64,000 nucleotides of DNA from Aralia elata (taxonomy: Eukaryota; Streptophyta; Magnoliopsida; Apiales; Araliaceae): the NCBI GenBank assembly GCA_034770075.1, contig JAVJAP010000141.1, forward strand, positions 248,001 to 312,000, given 5' to 3'. Under the pieces are notes generated by a model. That model was not told the origin of the DNA. It was given only the letters and a program-made list of their open reading frames with translations, and searched no databases. Numbering within the stretch: the stretch's first letter is position 1; every line of letters begins with the position of its first letter. This document shows positions 35,768 through 47,308 of the stretch, piece by piece. The position numbers and the translations under genes are program-made.

Positions 35768-38076
35768 TACCTGACTCCAGTAATAAAGATGGTGTTAATA
35801 AATAGACGATGTCTATAAAATGAAAATGATAGAAATGATAAGAATAAACTCAAATCGAGTTTAGTTGATGATAACTTTAGAGAATTCATATGAATCAAGT
35901 TATGATAAAATGATTAGGTTCAAAGAAGAACCTGAAGAGCTAAAAGATCAAGGAACACCTGAGTTGATTAATCATAAGACAACGTGATTAAAGAGAAGAA
36001 TAAAGAAGATCGTAGGGTGAGACGATCGTAGGCTAAGGAAGATCGTAATGTAAAACGATTATGAGATACGATCACGACGTGATTGAATTGAATTACAGAA
36101 TGACAGATGATCCGTAATGATTGAATAGTTATAGCTTAATGCTATAAAGAGATTGTACTACGAAATAGTACGAGATAAACTCACGAGGAGTTATAAATGA
36201 TGAAATACGGAAATTTCGTATTGAGCAAAGCGTAAGTTAAGAGCAAGATAGAATTAGTTGAGATTTTAACTGAGGATTCGTGTGATGGCTAAGTTGTACA
36301 AACCTTTGTATGGGCGCGGGTTTTGTGCTTACACTTAGTTTATCACATTGATAATCGTTGGAATATTGTTGTCATGCTATCGATATACATATGGTGAGAA
36401 GGTGATTCTTTTCTCATGTTTATATTTGATAGTTAGATAATATTAAGATTAGGTGTGAGTTCTTAAAACTCATGTTTATGGTACGTTCGTGACTCATGAT
36501 CGTATGTATGTTTTTGAGCCCCTAAGCGTATGGACAGTCCCTGATTTGTTCTTGGACTACGTATTGCTAGGATAAGTTCCTAAACTCATATTATTGAAGG
36601 AGAAATAGATATTCTAAATTTTCTAGCTATGCTAGATTTCGAAATTTATTGACATCGTGATGATATTCGCACTGTTGTGTTTTCGAGAAAAAAAATATTG
36701 GATCAGATTGTTGAACCAATAAGTTTTTAAAAGTCCTATTATTCATATGTCTATGCTAATTGTTTCAGCTAGACAAAAATAATTTGAAATTATCAAAATT
36801 TATTTTGAACGATGGAGTCATCAATGAAATTGAACCTAGTGTTGGATGTGATCATATGATTGTCAGCCCACTATGGTATGATGTAGTATGACAAAGTCAT
36901 AAAATGACGGAATCCTCAACGTACTATTAAGATGGTATGGTATCATGACGTCATAAAAATATTTTTATTTTTTTTAGAACTATGAAAAGATATGCCTATT
37001 GAGTTGACTAAAAATATTTCGATTGATGTCCGAATGGTTGCTGAAAGTCTAAGCTATTTGATTCGACTAGACGAATGATGAAATATGCTTATGAAATTCA
37101 AGCATTCTTGGAATAATTATGCCAAACCAGATTGTTCTGGTGCGGAATTTGTATTAAGTCTGAGGTGAACCAACCTTGTAATGGGGGAAATGTTATCGGG
37201 AACTATAATTCCGAGCTACGCAATAGTGATAATATGTATGTGCACAATACATAGTACGAAGGGCTGATCACCTAGAGTACGAGAAAGGATAGTCCATCTA
37301 TAGTCTTTTGACTGTTAAAGGTTACAGTTGAAATATCTGTTAACCTAGGACAAGGTTCAAGTCTCTACGACTCCTCAGTATATTATTGAAAGTTCGTAAA
37401 TGAATTTTTTTTTTAAGTTCTTGAGTTATTCATATTGCTTCCCAATTATTGATCAATTGTGGAAGACTCTTATTATTTTGAAAGGTGAATGTGGTAAGGA
37501 GGATATTCCTTAGAAAGAAGTAAGTTGTAGAATGCGACAAGTAGTGATGAGTAAATGGAACAAGTAAAAAAAATCTGAAAAGAGAAGGGGGGTGAATTTA
37601 TCAAGGAAAATGTGAACACTTAGAGATAAAAGGTGCGAAGAGTATAGTGATCTTAATAAGATCCTTAAAGAAGAAATTTGATCATGGAACCTAACAAATG
37701 AATAAAGATTAATATAAAGTTTATTTTGATATATCAAATGAACGAAGATTGGTAAGTTGAAATTTTGAGGACGAAATTCTTAGAAGAAGGAGTAAAATGT
37801 AATGTCCCGAGTGTTTATGAATTGAACCTATTGCGATGATTCTTAAAAAGAGGTAATAAATGGGTTAAAGAATATGTAATACTCAGAATAGTATCGAGTT
37901 CAAATAAAGATTATTAAGTAGAACCTACAAGAATTGATTGAGAATAGAAATTATAAAACATATATTAAAGAATGTGTTGGGTTGGTCAACGATAAACTGT
38001 GAAAGAGATTTAACGAAAACCGAGTAAAGAGGATTTCGGTGATTCCGAGGACGGAATTCTTATAAGAAGGGAAGGA
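35768..38076 (+). mobile_element. Region F: decayed Tekay-type sequence, plus sense
   Basis: 35768-37090 is similar to the reverse complement of element C (24140-25650). 37200-37360 matches a block of solo LTR S1 (GCACAATACAT...ACGAAGGGCTGATC, then GTTAACCTAGGACA). From about 37440 the DNA looks like a heavily decayed pol end: FEDEIL is readable at 37766-37783 before TGTAATGTCCC at 37798, an LTR start. A second pol end (GAGGACGGAATTCTTATAAG) and a purine tract at 38064-38076 follow. Two different 3' ends lie within 280 bp, so this is a mosaic of at least two elements. No open frame survives. Confidence 0.5.
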
Positions 38077-40300
38077 TGTGATAACCCGGATTTTCAGTAA
38101 TTATTAAATAGGAATTTAATAAATAACATTCTTATTAAGAGATGTGTTGGATTCGAATAAATATATATGTGTGTTATATATTTTGAAGTATGTGATTTGG
38201 TGTGAAGAGATTAAGTGTGAATATAGAAGAAAAATATATATTTATATATTGGGAAAATAAGGTCTAATAGTTAATTAAACTATTGACGAAAGTAAATGAA
38301 ATTGCTACGAAAAGAAAGTTAACTAAATGTTATTAGTTAATTTAATTAAGTTGAAAATTATATTATGAAATAATATAATTTGATTATTATGACTTGTTGG
38401 CAATGGAGTTGTTATGAATTAAATTTCATAAATAATGAGTAATTCACTTAATTAAAGTAGTGAATTAATATAAATATATATTTATTTTAATAAAATGAGA
38501 AGCAATGTGTTACATATAAATGTAATATGTTAATGTAATACAATTGTGAATTTCGTAAATAGTTAAAATATTTATCGAATAAAATAAATATTTGATGGTA
38601 ATTGTTGTGGGATAATTTATGTAAGTGTGATAATATTGATTAAATTAAATAATTTTATAATTGATGATAATATTCTAATTTAATTAAATAATTAAATTAG
38701 AGGATTAGCGATTTATTAAATAGGATGAAATATAATATGAAATTATAATTGTCTAATTAGAGATTATTATTTTATTAGTAAGGTTTAATTGGATTTATTA
38801 ATAAAATAAATTTAGTTAAATTAAATGAGATGTGACATATTTATCTTATTATAAGAAGAATATTAAAATAAAGAGAAAAGGGGGATTTAAATGGGTTTAG
38901 CCAAACAAGGCTTAGACCCTTGGTTTTTTTTAACTAATGTAACTGTTAACTTAAGAGGGAGTTTCAGTTTATTTTCTTATACGTATATTTTTTTAATAAA
39001 GGCTAAGAACAGTGAGGGAGAGGGTTTTGTGAATTTGAAAAGTAGTTTTGAGAATCAGACAAGGAAGAAGAAGGATAATCAGGCCATTCTCATCATTTAT
39101 CTGGTCCAAAGAAGAAATCAAAAGGTATAAACTAACCCCAAAATTCTTTATCTTTGTGTCTTTGGGTTTTTTGTTTGTGAATGGGTTTGTGGAGGAAATT
39201 AATTATATATGTGTTAATGGATGTATATAATCTGATATATAGTCTCTAAAATTAGTTTTTATGGTAATCAATTGGGCGTAAACATGTTAAATACGAAAAA
39301 TTGGACTTTTGGTTTATTACGTATGTTTTGGCTTACTTTCGAGTTAAAATTGATGTTTATTTTGAGTAATAATCTGTAAATTGATTATGGATGTTGTTAA
39401 TACGTTAAAAAACGAAAACAACGAAAGTTAAACGGATTGATTTGGTTGAATAACGAATCCATAGTGTTTGATTACACTAAATATGTTAAATATAAAAAAT
39501 AGATCATGAACATTGATTCTTGACTCTCTAAGTTAGTTGTTTAAGTTGTTCAAGTTGTTAGATTCCCTGTATTCATGTTGGGTTTTGATGTTATAAAGTT
39601 TATAATATCTGGGTTTAATTAATTTGCTGTTTGGGTGAAGAAATTTGAAGTTTTTGGGTTATTTTGTCCAAATTTGCGAACTGAAGAATCTGAGTCTGAT
39701 GAATGGCGCCGCAGCGCCGCTTACCCACTTTATTCTGGCGTCGCAGCGCCATTCTATTAAAAAACAAAAATAAAAGGCTGATGCTGCAGCGCCGGTCCTT
39801 AGTTCAAATGCAGCGCCGCAATGCTGGTTAACAGTTTTGCCCAAAAATGAGATTTTAATTGTATGACTTTAGGAAATGTCTATATAACTTTAGTGAATGA
39901 TTGTAGTGATATATAAAATATGTTAAAGGACTTAGTATCACATTGTAATCACATAGTTGGTGATTAAACGTTTTGATTTAGTGAGTTATAGGACTTAAAT
40001 ATAAAAATGATGTAACGAGGTTTTCGGGGTTCAAAATGGAGTTTTTGAGCCGAGATTTAAGCTTCAAGATATAAAATATCTACATCTTAGAATGTGTGAG
40101 ACCTTTATTATTTATATTAAAAATTAAAATGAATAAAGTTTCTAAAGGAACCAAGATTGGTTTTGAATTAAGTATAAATAATATTAGTTTTTATAAACTA
40201 ATATTTATTGATAATGAATATACATGCATGTTTTACGACATATTTAATTATCTAATATGTGTGTGCATGTAAATACAATTGTGTAGGATTTATAGAGAGA
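38077..40300 (+). mobile_element. LTR G, Tekay-type, start intact and end lost
   Basis: Starts TGTGATAACCCGG directly after a purine tract (AAGAAGGGAAGGA). GGGTTTAGCCAAACAAGGCTTAGACCC near 38895 parallels TAGTTTTGCCAAACATGGCTTAACC of S1 near 3539. GC-rich palindromes at 39705-39718 and 39738-39751 break the AT-rich context. The right end is replaced by Athila and Retand-like sequence near 40300. The open frame at 38891-39130 overlaps the conserved LTR block and is not called. Confidence 0.65.
39705..39718. repeat. GC-rich palindrome in LTR G
   Basis: GGCGC and GCGCC arms around CGCA. A variant, GGCGTCGCAGCGCC, lies about 33 bp downstream, and a third half-copy (GCAGCGCCG) near 39787. Confidence 0.88.
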
Positions 40301-40554
40301 AGTTAAGTTAAATTATAGCAGTAATCTCCAATCAAGGCAAGAGTTTAAGCCTACAAAAATCCTCCCCGACGAAGAGTACTGCTAAAAATCACTAAAATGC
40401 TACCAAACTCCCAATTTTCCTATTTTGCCCATCCAAAGCCGCTTCCTACAAAATAAATGCAAAAACAAATAAAAAGATACTAAAAACACTCAAAGACAAT
40501 AAAGAAATAAGCCAAAGATTTATTTAATTTGCAGGTATAAAACCCACTCATAAG
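40300..40554 (-). mobile_element. Athila-type LTR fragment
   Basis: Minus-sense start TTATGAGTGGGTTTTATACC parallels the D and K LTR start TGATGAGTGTGTTTTATACA. An ATTTTGTAGGAA block further in parallels GTTTTGTAGGAATTG of K near 60943. The terminus keeps the ATAAA loop exactly 12 bases from the end. The inner border is not defined; the piece is too short to carry genes. Confidence 0.5.
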
Positions 40555-40575
40555 TAGGACCCCCTCATCACTAGA

Positions 40576-41540
40576 TGTAGATCTAGGATTGCATGGGGTA
40601 AACCATAACAAAAACAATCAACTCTCAATAAACAAATCGAAGAATAAGAGAGTCAATCTCAAAATAAATGTAATAAAATTACAACGGGACATCATCGGGT
40701 GGCTAGGGAGAAATTACATTTGAGGGAAATCCCCTCTAGCCACCCTAGTCCAAAGATCAAGCTTTAATAGACTACGAAGATCTCAAAGATTGGATTTTTA
40801 TCACGTAAATGGATTTAAATTACAAGATGGATACAAGATGTACTAGATCTAAGCCAAATTTAGGTTATAAACATAAAAAGATTAAAACTTCCACCTTGGG
40901 GTGAGAGAAAAATGCCTTCTTGAGCTTTGAGTTGAAAGATCCTACAACAATCTAGCTACAAATATGATGAGATCTAATAGATCTAGATTGATTATAGTAT
41001 ATCTCTCACTAAGATTTCTCTAGCGTCTCTAAATTCTCTTCAAAAATTTTCTCTCTCTCTCTTTAAAACCTCCTCCTTTTGAAAAATCTGTTGAAAATTA
41101 CCTGATAGAGGTTCCGGGACTGGCCGCAGATGCACCTGCGGCTGGCCTAAGTGGGGCCCACCTGCCTCGATTTTTGTGTCGTGTAGTCAGCTTTTCATCT
41201 TGTTCGTTGAAACATCGGTATCTTTCAATTCGGGAAGAGTTGGGAGACGTGTCATACAATTTCAGAAAGCTCTTTTCGAGTGCTACGCAATGACATAGAG
41301 TTTGGCTAATTTCGGATCCGGAAAGATAAAGCAAAATGTAGAAATGGATCTTCCCATCGATGTCAATTAGTCAACCGTCATGCCTTGAGTAATTCGTCAC
41401 TCGGTGGTTGTTGTGATATCTTCTTATATTCATTCCAAGCCTTGCAATTCTCTGTTTAAAGTCCTCGTCATCAGGGTGAAATGACGCTTTTTCCCTCCAC
41501 CAAGGTTAGATAACAGAAAGCCAAATTTTGGGTGTCTACA
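40576..41540 (-). mobile_element. 3' LTR of Retand-like element I
   Basis: Minus-sense start TGTAGACACCC at 41540 and probable end at 40576 (TCTACA in minus sense). The left end could instead be the TGTAGG at 40282 if the Athila-like piece is internal. 41100-41540 aligns by eye with 45220-45768, the LTR of H: the GCCGCAG/CTGCGGC palindrome, CTCGATTTTTGT, GGGAAACGTGTCAT-like sequence and ATGACATAG. No gene is seen. Confidence 0.65.
41123..41142. repeat. GC-rich palindrome in LTR I
   Basis: GCCGCAG and CTGCGGC arms around ATGCAC. The H LTR has the matching palindrome at 45238-45259 with 10-bp arms. Confidence 0.9.
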
Positions 41541-41604
41541 AATGCTCCTCATTGTCATGTTTATGTAATGCAATGAAATGAGCATGACAAAGATATAGAC
41601 ACCC
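41530..41604 (-). other. Hairpin spanning LTR edge and polypurine tract, element I
   Basis: GGGTGTCTA (41530-41538, LTR end) pairs with TAGACACCC (41596-41604). Inside, TTGTCATG (41552-41559) pairs with CATGACAA (41583-41590). The purine-rich tract between LTR and inner stem (GACAATGAGGAGCATT in minus sense) lies within the structure. H has the same arrangement at 45760-45832. Confidence 0.8.
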
Positions 41605-41709
41605 AATGCATGACAAGATATATTGACAATGCAAGATAATCATATAAAAGGATGCAAGTCAATTATCAAATGATGCAATGGTGCAAAATGCTTTAAACTA
41701 CAATATCAT

Positions 41710-42326
41710 GTCGCTTCGCTGGGGAAAACCGTCATTGTATTAACATTACCGGGTATCGTCTTTGATATCTTCGTTGAGTCTCGTCCCCAATGGTCACATC
41801 ACCGGTCTCGTCCATGATGCTTTCGCTGAGTCTCGTTCCCAACGGTCCCATTACCGGGTCTCGTCCCTAATACCTTCGTTGAGTCTCTTCCCCAACGGTC
41901 ACATCACCGGGTCTCGTCCCCGATGCCTTCGCTGAGTCTTGTCCCCAACGACCATATCACCGGGTCTTGTTTCTGATGCCTTCGTTGAGTCTCGTCCCCA
42001 ATGGTCACATCACTGTGTCTCGTCCCCGGTTCCTTCCTTGAGTCTCGTCCCCAATGGTCCCATCACCGGGTCTCGTCCCCGATGCCTTCGCTGAGTCTCG
42101 TCCCCAACGATCACATCACCGGGTCTCGTCCCCGATGCCTTCGCTGAGTCTCGTCCCCAACGGCCACATCACCGGGTTTCGTCCCCGATGCCTTCGCAGA
42201 GTCTCCTCCCCAATGGTCACATCACCGGGTCTCGTCCCCGATGCCTTCGTTGAGTCTCGTCCCTAACGGTCACATCAGCGAGTCTCGTCCCCGATGCCTT
42301 CGTTGAGTCTCGTCCCCAACGGTCAT
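41710..42326. repeat. 53-bp tandem repeat of Retand-like element I
   Basis: About 11 units. The anchor GATGCCTTCG recurs at exact 53-bp steps (41922, 41975, 42028, 42081, 42134, 42187, 42240, 42293). The unit holds CACCGGGTCTCGTCCCCGATGC and GAGTCTCGTCCCCAACGG. It sits about 170 bp inside the 3' LTR, where Retand-type elements carry amplified repeats. Confidence 0.93.
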
Positions 42327-43263
42327 ATTGTCGATTAAACAAAAGAAGATACACTTTCTTCAATATTCAACCGCTTTTTCTCATTTTTGACCCATTTTTT
42401 ATCGGTTTCTCATTTTTGGTCTGTTTTTTACCGTATTTCTCATTTTTGATATCTTAAGACCCATCGTTATCATATTTCAGATTTTCATAACCGCCAATGT
42501 CCGAAAATGACGTTTTAAGGTTCAAAAATGCATTTTTTTTCTTCGTAATTACACCTATTTGGACCGAAAGGGATGCGTTTCGACCTTAAGTGCATCAAAG
42601 TAGGAGGGGTGGGGCCCACCATGGTTGGCCGTAGGTGCACCTGCAACTGCGGTTGGTCGTGGTGGTTATACCCCACTCGGGCTCTTTTCTTCTTTCATTC
42701 TTCTTAGCTTCATTTGACTCTCCTTCTTGGATTTTCTAATATTCTAACACATATTCTCATATATTCTGCTTCGTGGGGCTTGATTCTGTCAGTTTCGACT
42801 CCGCACATTCGCTTATTATCTTACAGGTAACGTATTCGTATAACTTTTGCGTATTTTCAATCCCGTTTCGTTATATTGTGGATGTTAGTAAGTTAAAACG
42901 CAATGTATCAAAAATATATACTCTAATGACTTGATAAAAATATTTCGCTTCGATGCATGCATGTATTTTAATATGCTGAACACGTGAATGTAAAAATTTT
43001 TATGATCCGATATCATTTTTCAGCACACATTTTTGATAAAAACTATCCGTTTTAATGCTGGAAATCCCTTTAGATGCGAGTTTCAAATTTTTGAGACATT
43101 TTTACTGCTAGTCCTCGTTCGCTTCGCATTAGTGTTTTAGCCGTATCGTATCGTGAATTATGCATATCTCTTGGATTGTACCTTGGGTACCCACAGATGG
43201 TCTCGTATTCACAAAACTATGTAAATTTTTCACAAATAAAATACAATTTACTACTGTGATTTA

Positions 43264-43283
43264 GTGGTAGTTGCAACTACCAC
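43264..43283. repeat. Perfect 20-bp palindrome
   Basis: GTGGTAGTTGCAACTACCAC equals its own reverse complement. A second CCACTTGTGG-like half follows, and TTTAGTG/CACTAAA flank the whole, so a larger cruciform is possible. Confidence 0.92.
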
Positions 43284-44039
43284 TTGTGGTCACTAAATTA
43301 GCACTTGTGGTTTACATAATTTTGCATGTTATCTCAATTCCATTCATGTTAACTGTAAGTGTATTACACTCGCCCATTTGCAAGTGGTTATGGTTCAACA
43401 ACTATATTCCATCTCTAAAGGTCCAATATACCAACTAACTCAATAATCCACTTGATGACTTTACATAAATTAACTTTTTCTCATTTTTTTTTAGTTAATT
43501 GATAACACAAAAATAAATTTTTTTATTGTTTTCAAAATTCATAACCTTAGACAAGAATATTTTTTTTATATCTTATTTAGTTATCAAAAGATAATAATAA
43601 TAATAAAAATATTAATATTAAAACTATATACAATAGAAAGTAAACAAATACAATATCATTACTATTAGAAATATCAATATTAAAAGAGCCGGCATTAGGT
43701 TGTTCTTTCTCACCTCCACGCTTCCTCTCTTTTATGTAATACATGACACCTCAGTACCTCACATAAATTTTACAAATCACAACTAAAACAAACTTTAATT
43801 TAATCAAAGTTAGGGAAAAAAAATTAAAGTTTGATGTAAATTAAATCATCCGGAGGAAATTGGATGTATTAAAGCCAACTAACATGTGGTCTAATTTTGA
43901 GATGGCTAAGCGACTCACAACTCTCATGTAATGGACTTTGAGAGATTTTGGGGAACACTAAAAATTTACGGAATCGGCACTTGTAAATGACGGATCTAAT
44001 TAATTATTGAGTGCCTTGGGTTTGTGGATTGTTGTTGTC

Positions 44040-44485
44040 ATGGTTATTAAACCCGGATCGGATCGTCGGTTCAACCGGTAAAAATCAGAATCGATCGGTA
44101 TTTCGGTCCTATTTAGTCCAGTTTTGTTAATTTGGTTAAAAATCGGTTGACTCACCGATGATTCAACCGGTAAAATCGGTTAATTGACCTAGTGACCTGA
44201 TTTTTTATTTTTATTTTTGTACAAAAAAATTTTTAATATTAAAATTAACCAATTTTAGTAATATTATAACTCAACTTTATTATGGTTTAGTTCATAAAAG
44301 TTTTAGTAATATTATAACTCAACTTTATTATGTTTTAATTTATAAAAAATGAAATTTTTTAAAATTTTATTAATTATTAATAATATACATTTTTATATAT
44401 TAATGAGTTCGACCACTAGTTGAACTAATGATCCATCCATCCAGTACCTTTTTCGGTTCGATTACCGGTTCGGGTATGAAAACGT
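44040..44485. mobile_element. Possible MITE-like element with CCGGTT-rich ends
   Basis: The left end (GTTATTAAACCCGGATCGG) and the reverse complement of the right end (GTTTTCATACCCGAACCGG) are similar over about 19 bases. The ends are rich in AACCGGT words and the middle is AT-rich and non-coding. I did not find a convincing target duplication, so the class and limits are uncertain. Confidence 0.35.
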
Positions 44486-45021
44486 CGGTTGTTGCGAAGA
44501 AAAAAAGGTTTGATTTTTTAGAAATTGAAATTTGTAAGCAATACATTTTCTACAAGGGGTTAGAGTTCTTCACCTATCCAGAAATTTCCACATTCCTCTC
44601 TCATTTCTCAATCTGTGGCTACATGGCCAATTTTGATTTGAATCTTCGTATTTGTCTCTCTTTTTCTTGATCTATCATCGGTGCCGGTGCAATTGCTTTA
44701 ACAATAATTTAGACGACGAATTTGACGATAATCACTCCTCATTTAATGATTCCTGCGAAATTCTCAAGGTATATACATAGAAACTAATTATTTTCTCAAA
44801 ATATTCTATGTTTGTTTTTTGTTTTTCATAAATATTTTTCTCCAAAAGCTTGGTCCTTTATTCAAGTGTTTTTGAAAGAAACTCGTTAGCCCATACTGCA
44901 AAATCTCTTTCATATTCCTGGTACAGAAGTAAAAAATTTGTAACATTTCATTTTCCACTAATTGAATGTTTGAAAAAATTATATGTGGTGTAGTTATGAT
45001 TTATATGTATAATTGTGCGGA

Positions 45022-45768
45022 TGTAGTTAGAGAAGAGGAGAAGAAGTTGATTATGAACATTGATTTCAGAATTTGAAATAACAAAATTTGACCACAACCC
45101 AGTCATTAATTGGGGAATGGTAGTTGTCGACGCCGGGAGGATCGCTTCTGTTTCTCCCTTTTTTCTTTTCAAAAAAACTTCCTGTCTGCTCCCTCGGATG
45201 AAAATGAAGAACTGCATTGATAAAGGCTGCCAGAGGCAGCCGCAGATTGATCTGCGGCTAGCCTCAGTTTCTCCGCGCCCGCCGCGCACTTCAGCCCGTC
45301 GCGCACTTCAGTCTTCCCATTATTGGCCGCAGATCAATCCACGGCTGGCTGGGCTGATTTTCTCGATTTTTGTATCGCACCTCGATTCTCGTGTCGTACT
45401 GTTGGTTTTCGCTGAAAGACTTGTATTTTGCAGTCCGGGAACCGCTGGGAAACGTGTCATGTCATTCAGGAATGCTCGTTTCGAATGGCTGCGACATGAC
45501 ATAGGATTTGTATTTGGAGCTTGGTTTCCAGGGGGCGCTGCCCCCCCCCCTCGACCCCCACTAGATCACCGGCGAGCAGGTAAGCGTAGTGGCCATTAGT
45601 CGATTCCTGATATCCGCTCGTTATCGTGTCGGCTTTGATCGCAAGTCTTTGTGGTGGCTCTGAGTGTTCGTACTTATGTCCACCTTTCGTTCTCGTAGGC
45701 TAGGTTGATTGACGATTTTGCCCTCCTGTCAGGGTTAGTATACGAAGTGCAAAATTTGGGTGTCTACA
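45022..45768 (-). mobile_element. 3' LTR of element H
   Basis: Minus-sense start TGTAGACACCC at 45768 is exact. The end at 45022 (TGTAG in plus sense) is a guess from the terminal inverted repeat. The region shared with LTR I is about 45220-45768. A run of ten C at 45541-45550 and a GC-rich palindrome (AGCCGCAGAT/ATCTGCGGCT, 45238-45259) stand out. Overlapping open frames on both strands are not called. Confidence 0.7.
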
Positions 45769-45832
45769 ACTGCCCATCTTTATCATGTTTATGAAATGTT
45801 AAATGAAATGAACATGATAAAGAAGTAGACAC
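45760..45832 (-). other. Hairpin spanning LTR edge and polypurine tract, element H
   Basis: GTGTCTAC (45760-45767) pairs with GTAGACAC (45825-45832). CTTTATCATGTT (45778-45789) pairs perfectly over 12 bp with AACATGATAAAG (45811-45822). The purine-rich primer tract (GATGGGCAGT in minus sense) lies between the outer and inner stems. Confidence 0.85.
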
Positions 45833-46109
45833 ATGATGCATGAATGATGGTGCATAAGAATGACAGTACATACATGATGCAACACATATAGCTTATGATG
45901 CAACACAAGATGTAAGGCATGCAAACATTCGTAACGGTGTCAATGCATCATGCAATCGTAAATTTATTGTGAGTATCGATCTCAACAGGACTCAATCGCT
46001 GATCGCATCGTTGTCGTCAGGTTCCATCTCTGATAGGTCGTTGCGATAATCATTATCGCAGATGTCGTGCTCCGTCTCGTAATCGTCGTCATCTTGGAAT
46101 CGTCGTCGT

Positions 46110-47308
46110 CTCATAACTGTCGGATCTCGTATCCGATCGATCGTCTCATAGGTGTAGTGTTTGGTCTCCGATGGGTCGTCTCGCCTGTACCGGTTCTCGT
46201 TTCCGATTGGTCGACTCGTCTGTATCGGCTCTCGTCTCCGATTGGTCGACTCGTCTGCACGGGGTCTCGTTTTCGGTTGATCGATTTGTCTATATCGGTT
46301 TTCGTCTCCGATTGGTCAACTCGTCTGCACCGGGTTTCGTCTCCGGTTAATTGTCTCGTCGGCACCAGGTCTCGTCTCCGGTTGATTGATTCGTCTGTAT
46401 CGGTTCTCGTCTCCGATTGGTCGACTCGTCTACGCCGGGTCTCGTTTCCGGTTAATCGTCTCGTCGGCACCGGGTCTCGTCTCCGGTTGATTAATTCGTC
46501 TGTATCGGTTCTCGTCTTCGATTGGTCGACTCGTCAGCACCGGGTCTCGTCTCCGGTTGATCATCTCATCGGCACCGGGTCTCGTCTCTGGTTGATCGTC
46601 TCGTTGGCACCGGGTCTCGTCTCCGGTTGATTAATTCATCTGTATCGGTTTTCGTCTCCGATTGGTCGACTCGTCGGCACCGGGTTTCATCTCCGGTTAA
46701 TCGTCTCGTCGGCACCGGGTCTTGTCTCCGGTTGATTGATTCGTCTGTATCGGTTTTCGTCTCCGATTGGTCGACTCGTCTGCACCGGGTCTCGTTTTCG
46801 GTTAATCGTCTTGTCGGCACCGGGTCTCGTCTCTGGTTGATTGATTCGTCTGTATCGGTTCTCGTCTCAGATTGGTCGATTTGTCTGCACCGGGTCTCGT
46901 CTCCGGTTGATCGTCTCGTCGGCACCGGGTCTCGTCTCCGGTTGATTGATTCGTCTGTATCGGTTCTCGTCCCCGATTGGTCGACTAGTCTGCACCGGGT
47001 TTCGTCTCTGGTTAATCGTCTTGTCGGCACCGGGTCTTGTCTCCGGTTGATTGGTTTGTCGGCACTGGGTCTCGTATCCGGTTGATTGATTCGACTGTAT
47101 CGGTTCTCGTCTCCGATTGGTCAACTCGTCTGCATCGGGTATCGTCTCCGGTTGATCGTCTAGTTGTCACCGGGTCTCGTCTCCGGTTGATTGATTCGAC
47201 TGTATCGGTTCTCGTCTCCGATTGGTCGACTCGTCTGCACCGGGTTTCGTCTCCGGTTAATCGTCTTGTCGGCACCGGGTCTCGTCTCCGGTTGATTGGT
47301 TTGTCGCC
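46110..47308. repeat. 35-bp monomers in a 105-bp higher-order tandem repeat (element H)
   Basis: About 11 higher-order units. GTTGATT anchors fall at 46381, 46486, 46626, 46731, 46836, 46941, 47046, 47081 and 47186, all 105, 140 (=105+35) or 35 apart. Each 105-bp unit is three related 35-bp monomers ending GTCTCGTCTCC, which differ as CGGTTGATTGATTCG, CGATTGGTCGACTCG and CGGTTAATCGTCTCG types. Because 105 is divisible by 3 and stops are rare, both strands show long open frames that are by-products of the repeat. Confidence 0.93.

Larger units (their letters stand above)
42327..45021. other. Unassigned DNA between two Retand-like elements
   Basis: No gene called. 42370-42460 has about three copies of a TTTCTCATTTTTG word with roughly 33-bp spacing. 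42600-42680 has GGGGCCCACC and an AGGTGCACCT palindrome that echo LTR I, possibly a diverged LTR. A 20-bp palindrome is at 43264-43283 and a possible MITE at about 44040-44485. 44650-44767 has a short open stretch ending AAG/GTATAT that could be an exon remnant, but nothing supports it further. Confidence 0.5.

Noticed and set aside
44428..44767. Possible host-gene exon with an AAG/GTATAT donor
   Set aside because: The frame is short, has no recognisable domain and no matching acceptor; kept only as a remark under the unassigned DNA.
46067..47275. Several long frames on both strands across the 35/105-bp repeat
   Set aside because: They follow from a unit length divisible by three with few stops; no start signal or domain is seen.
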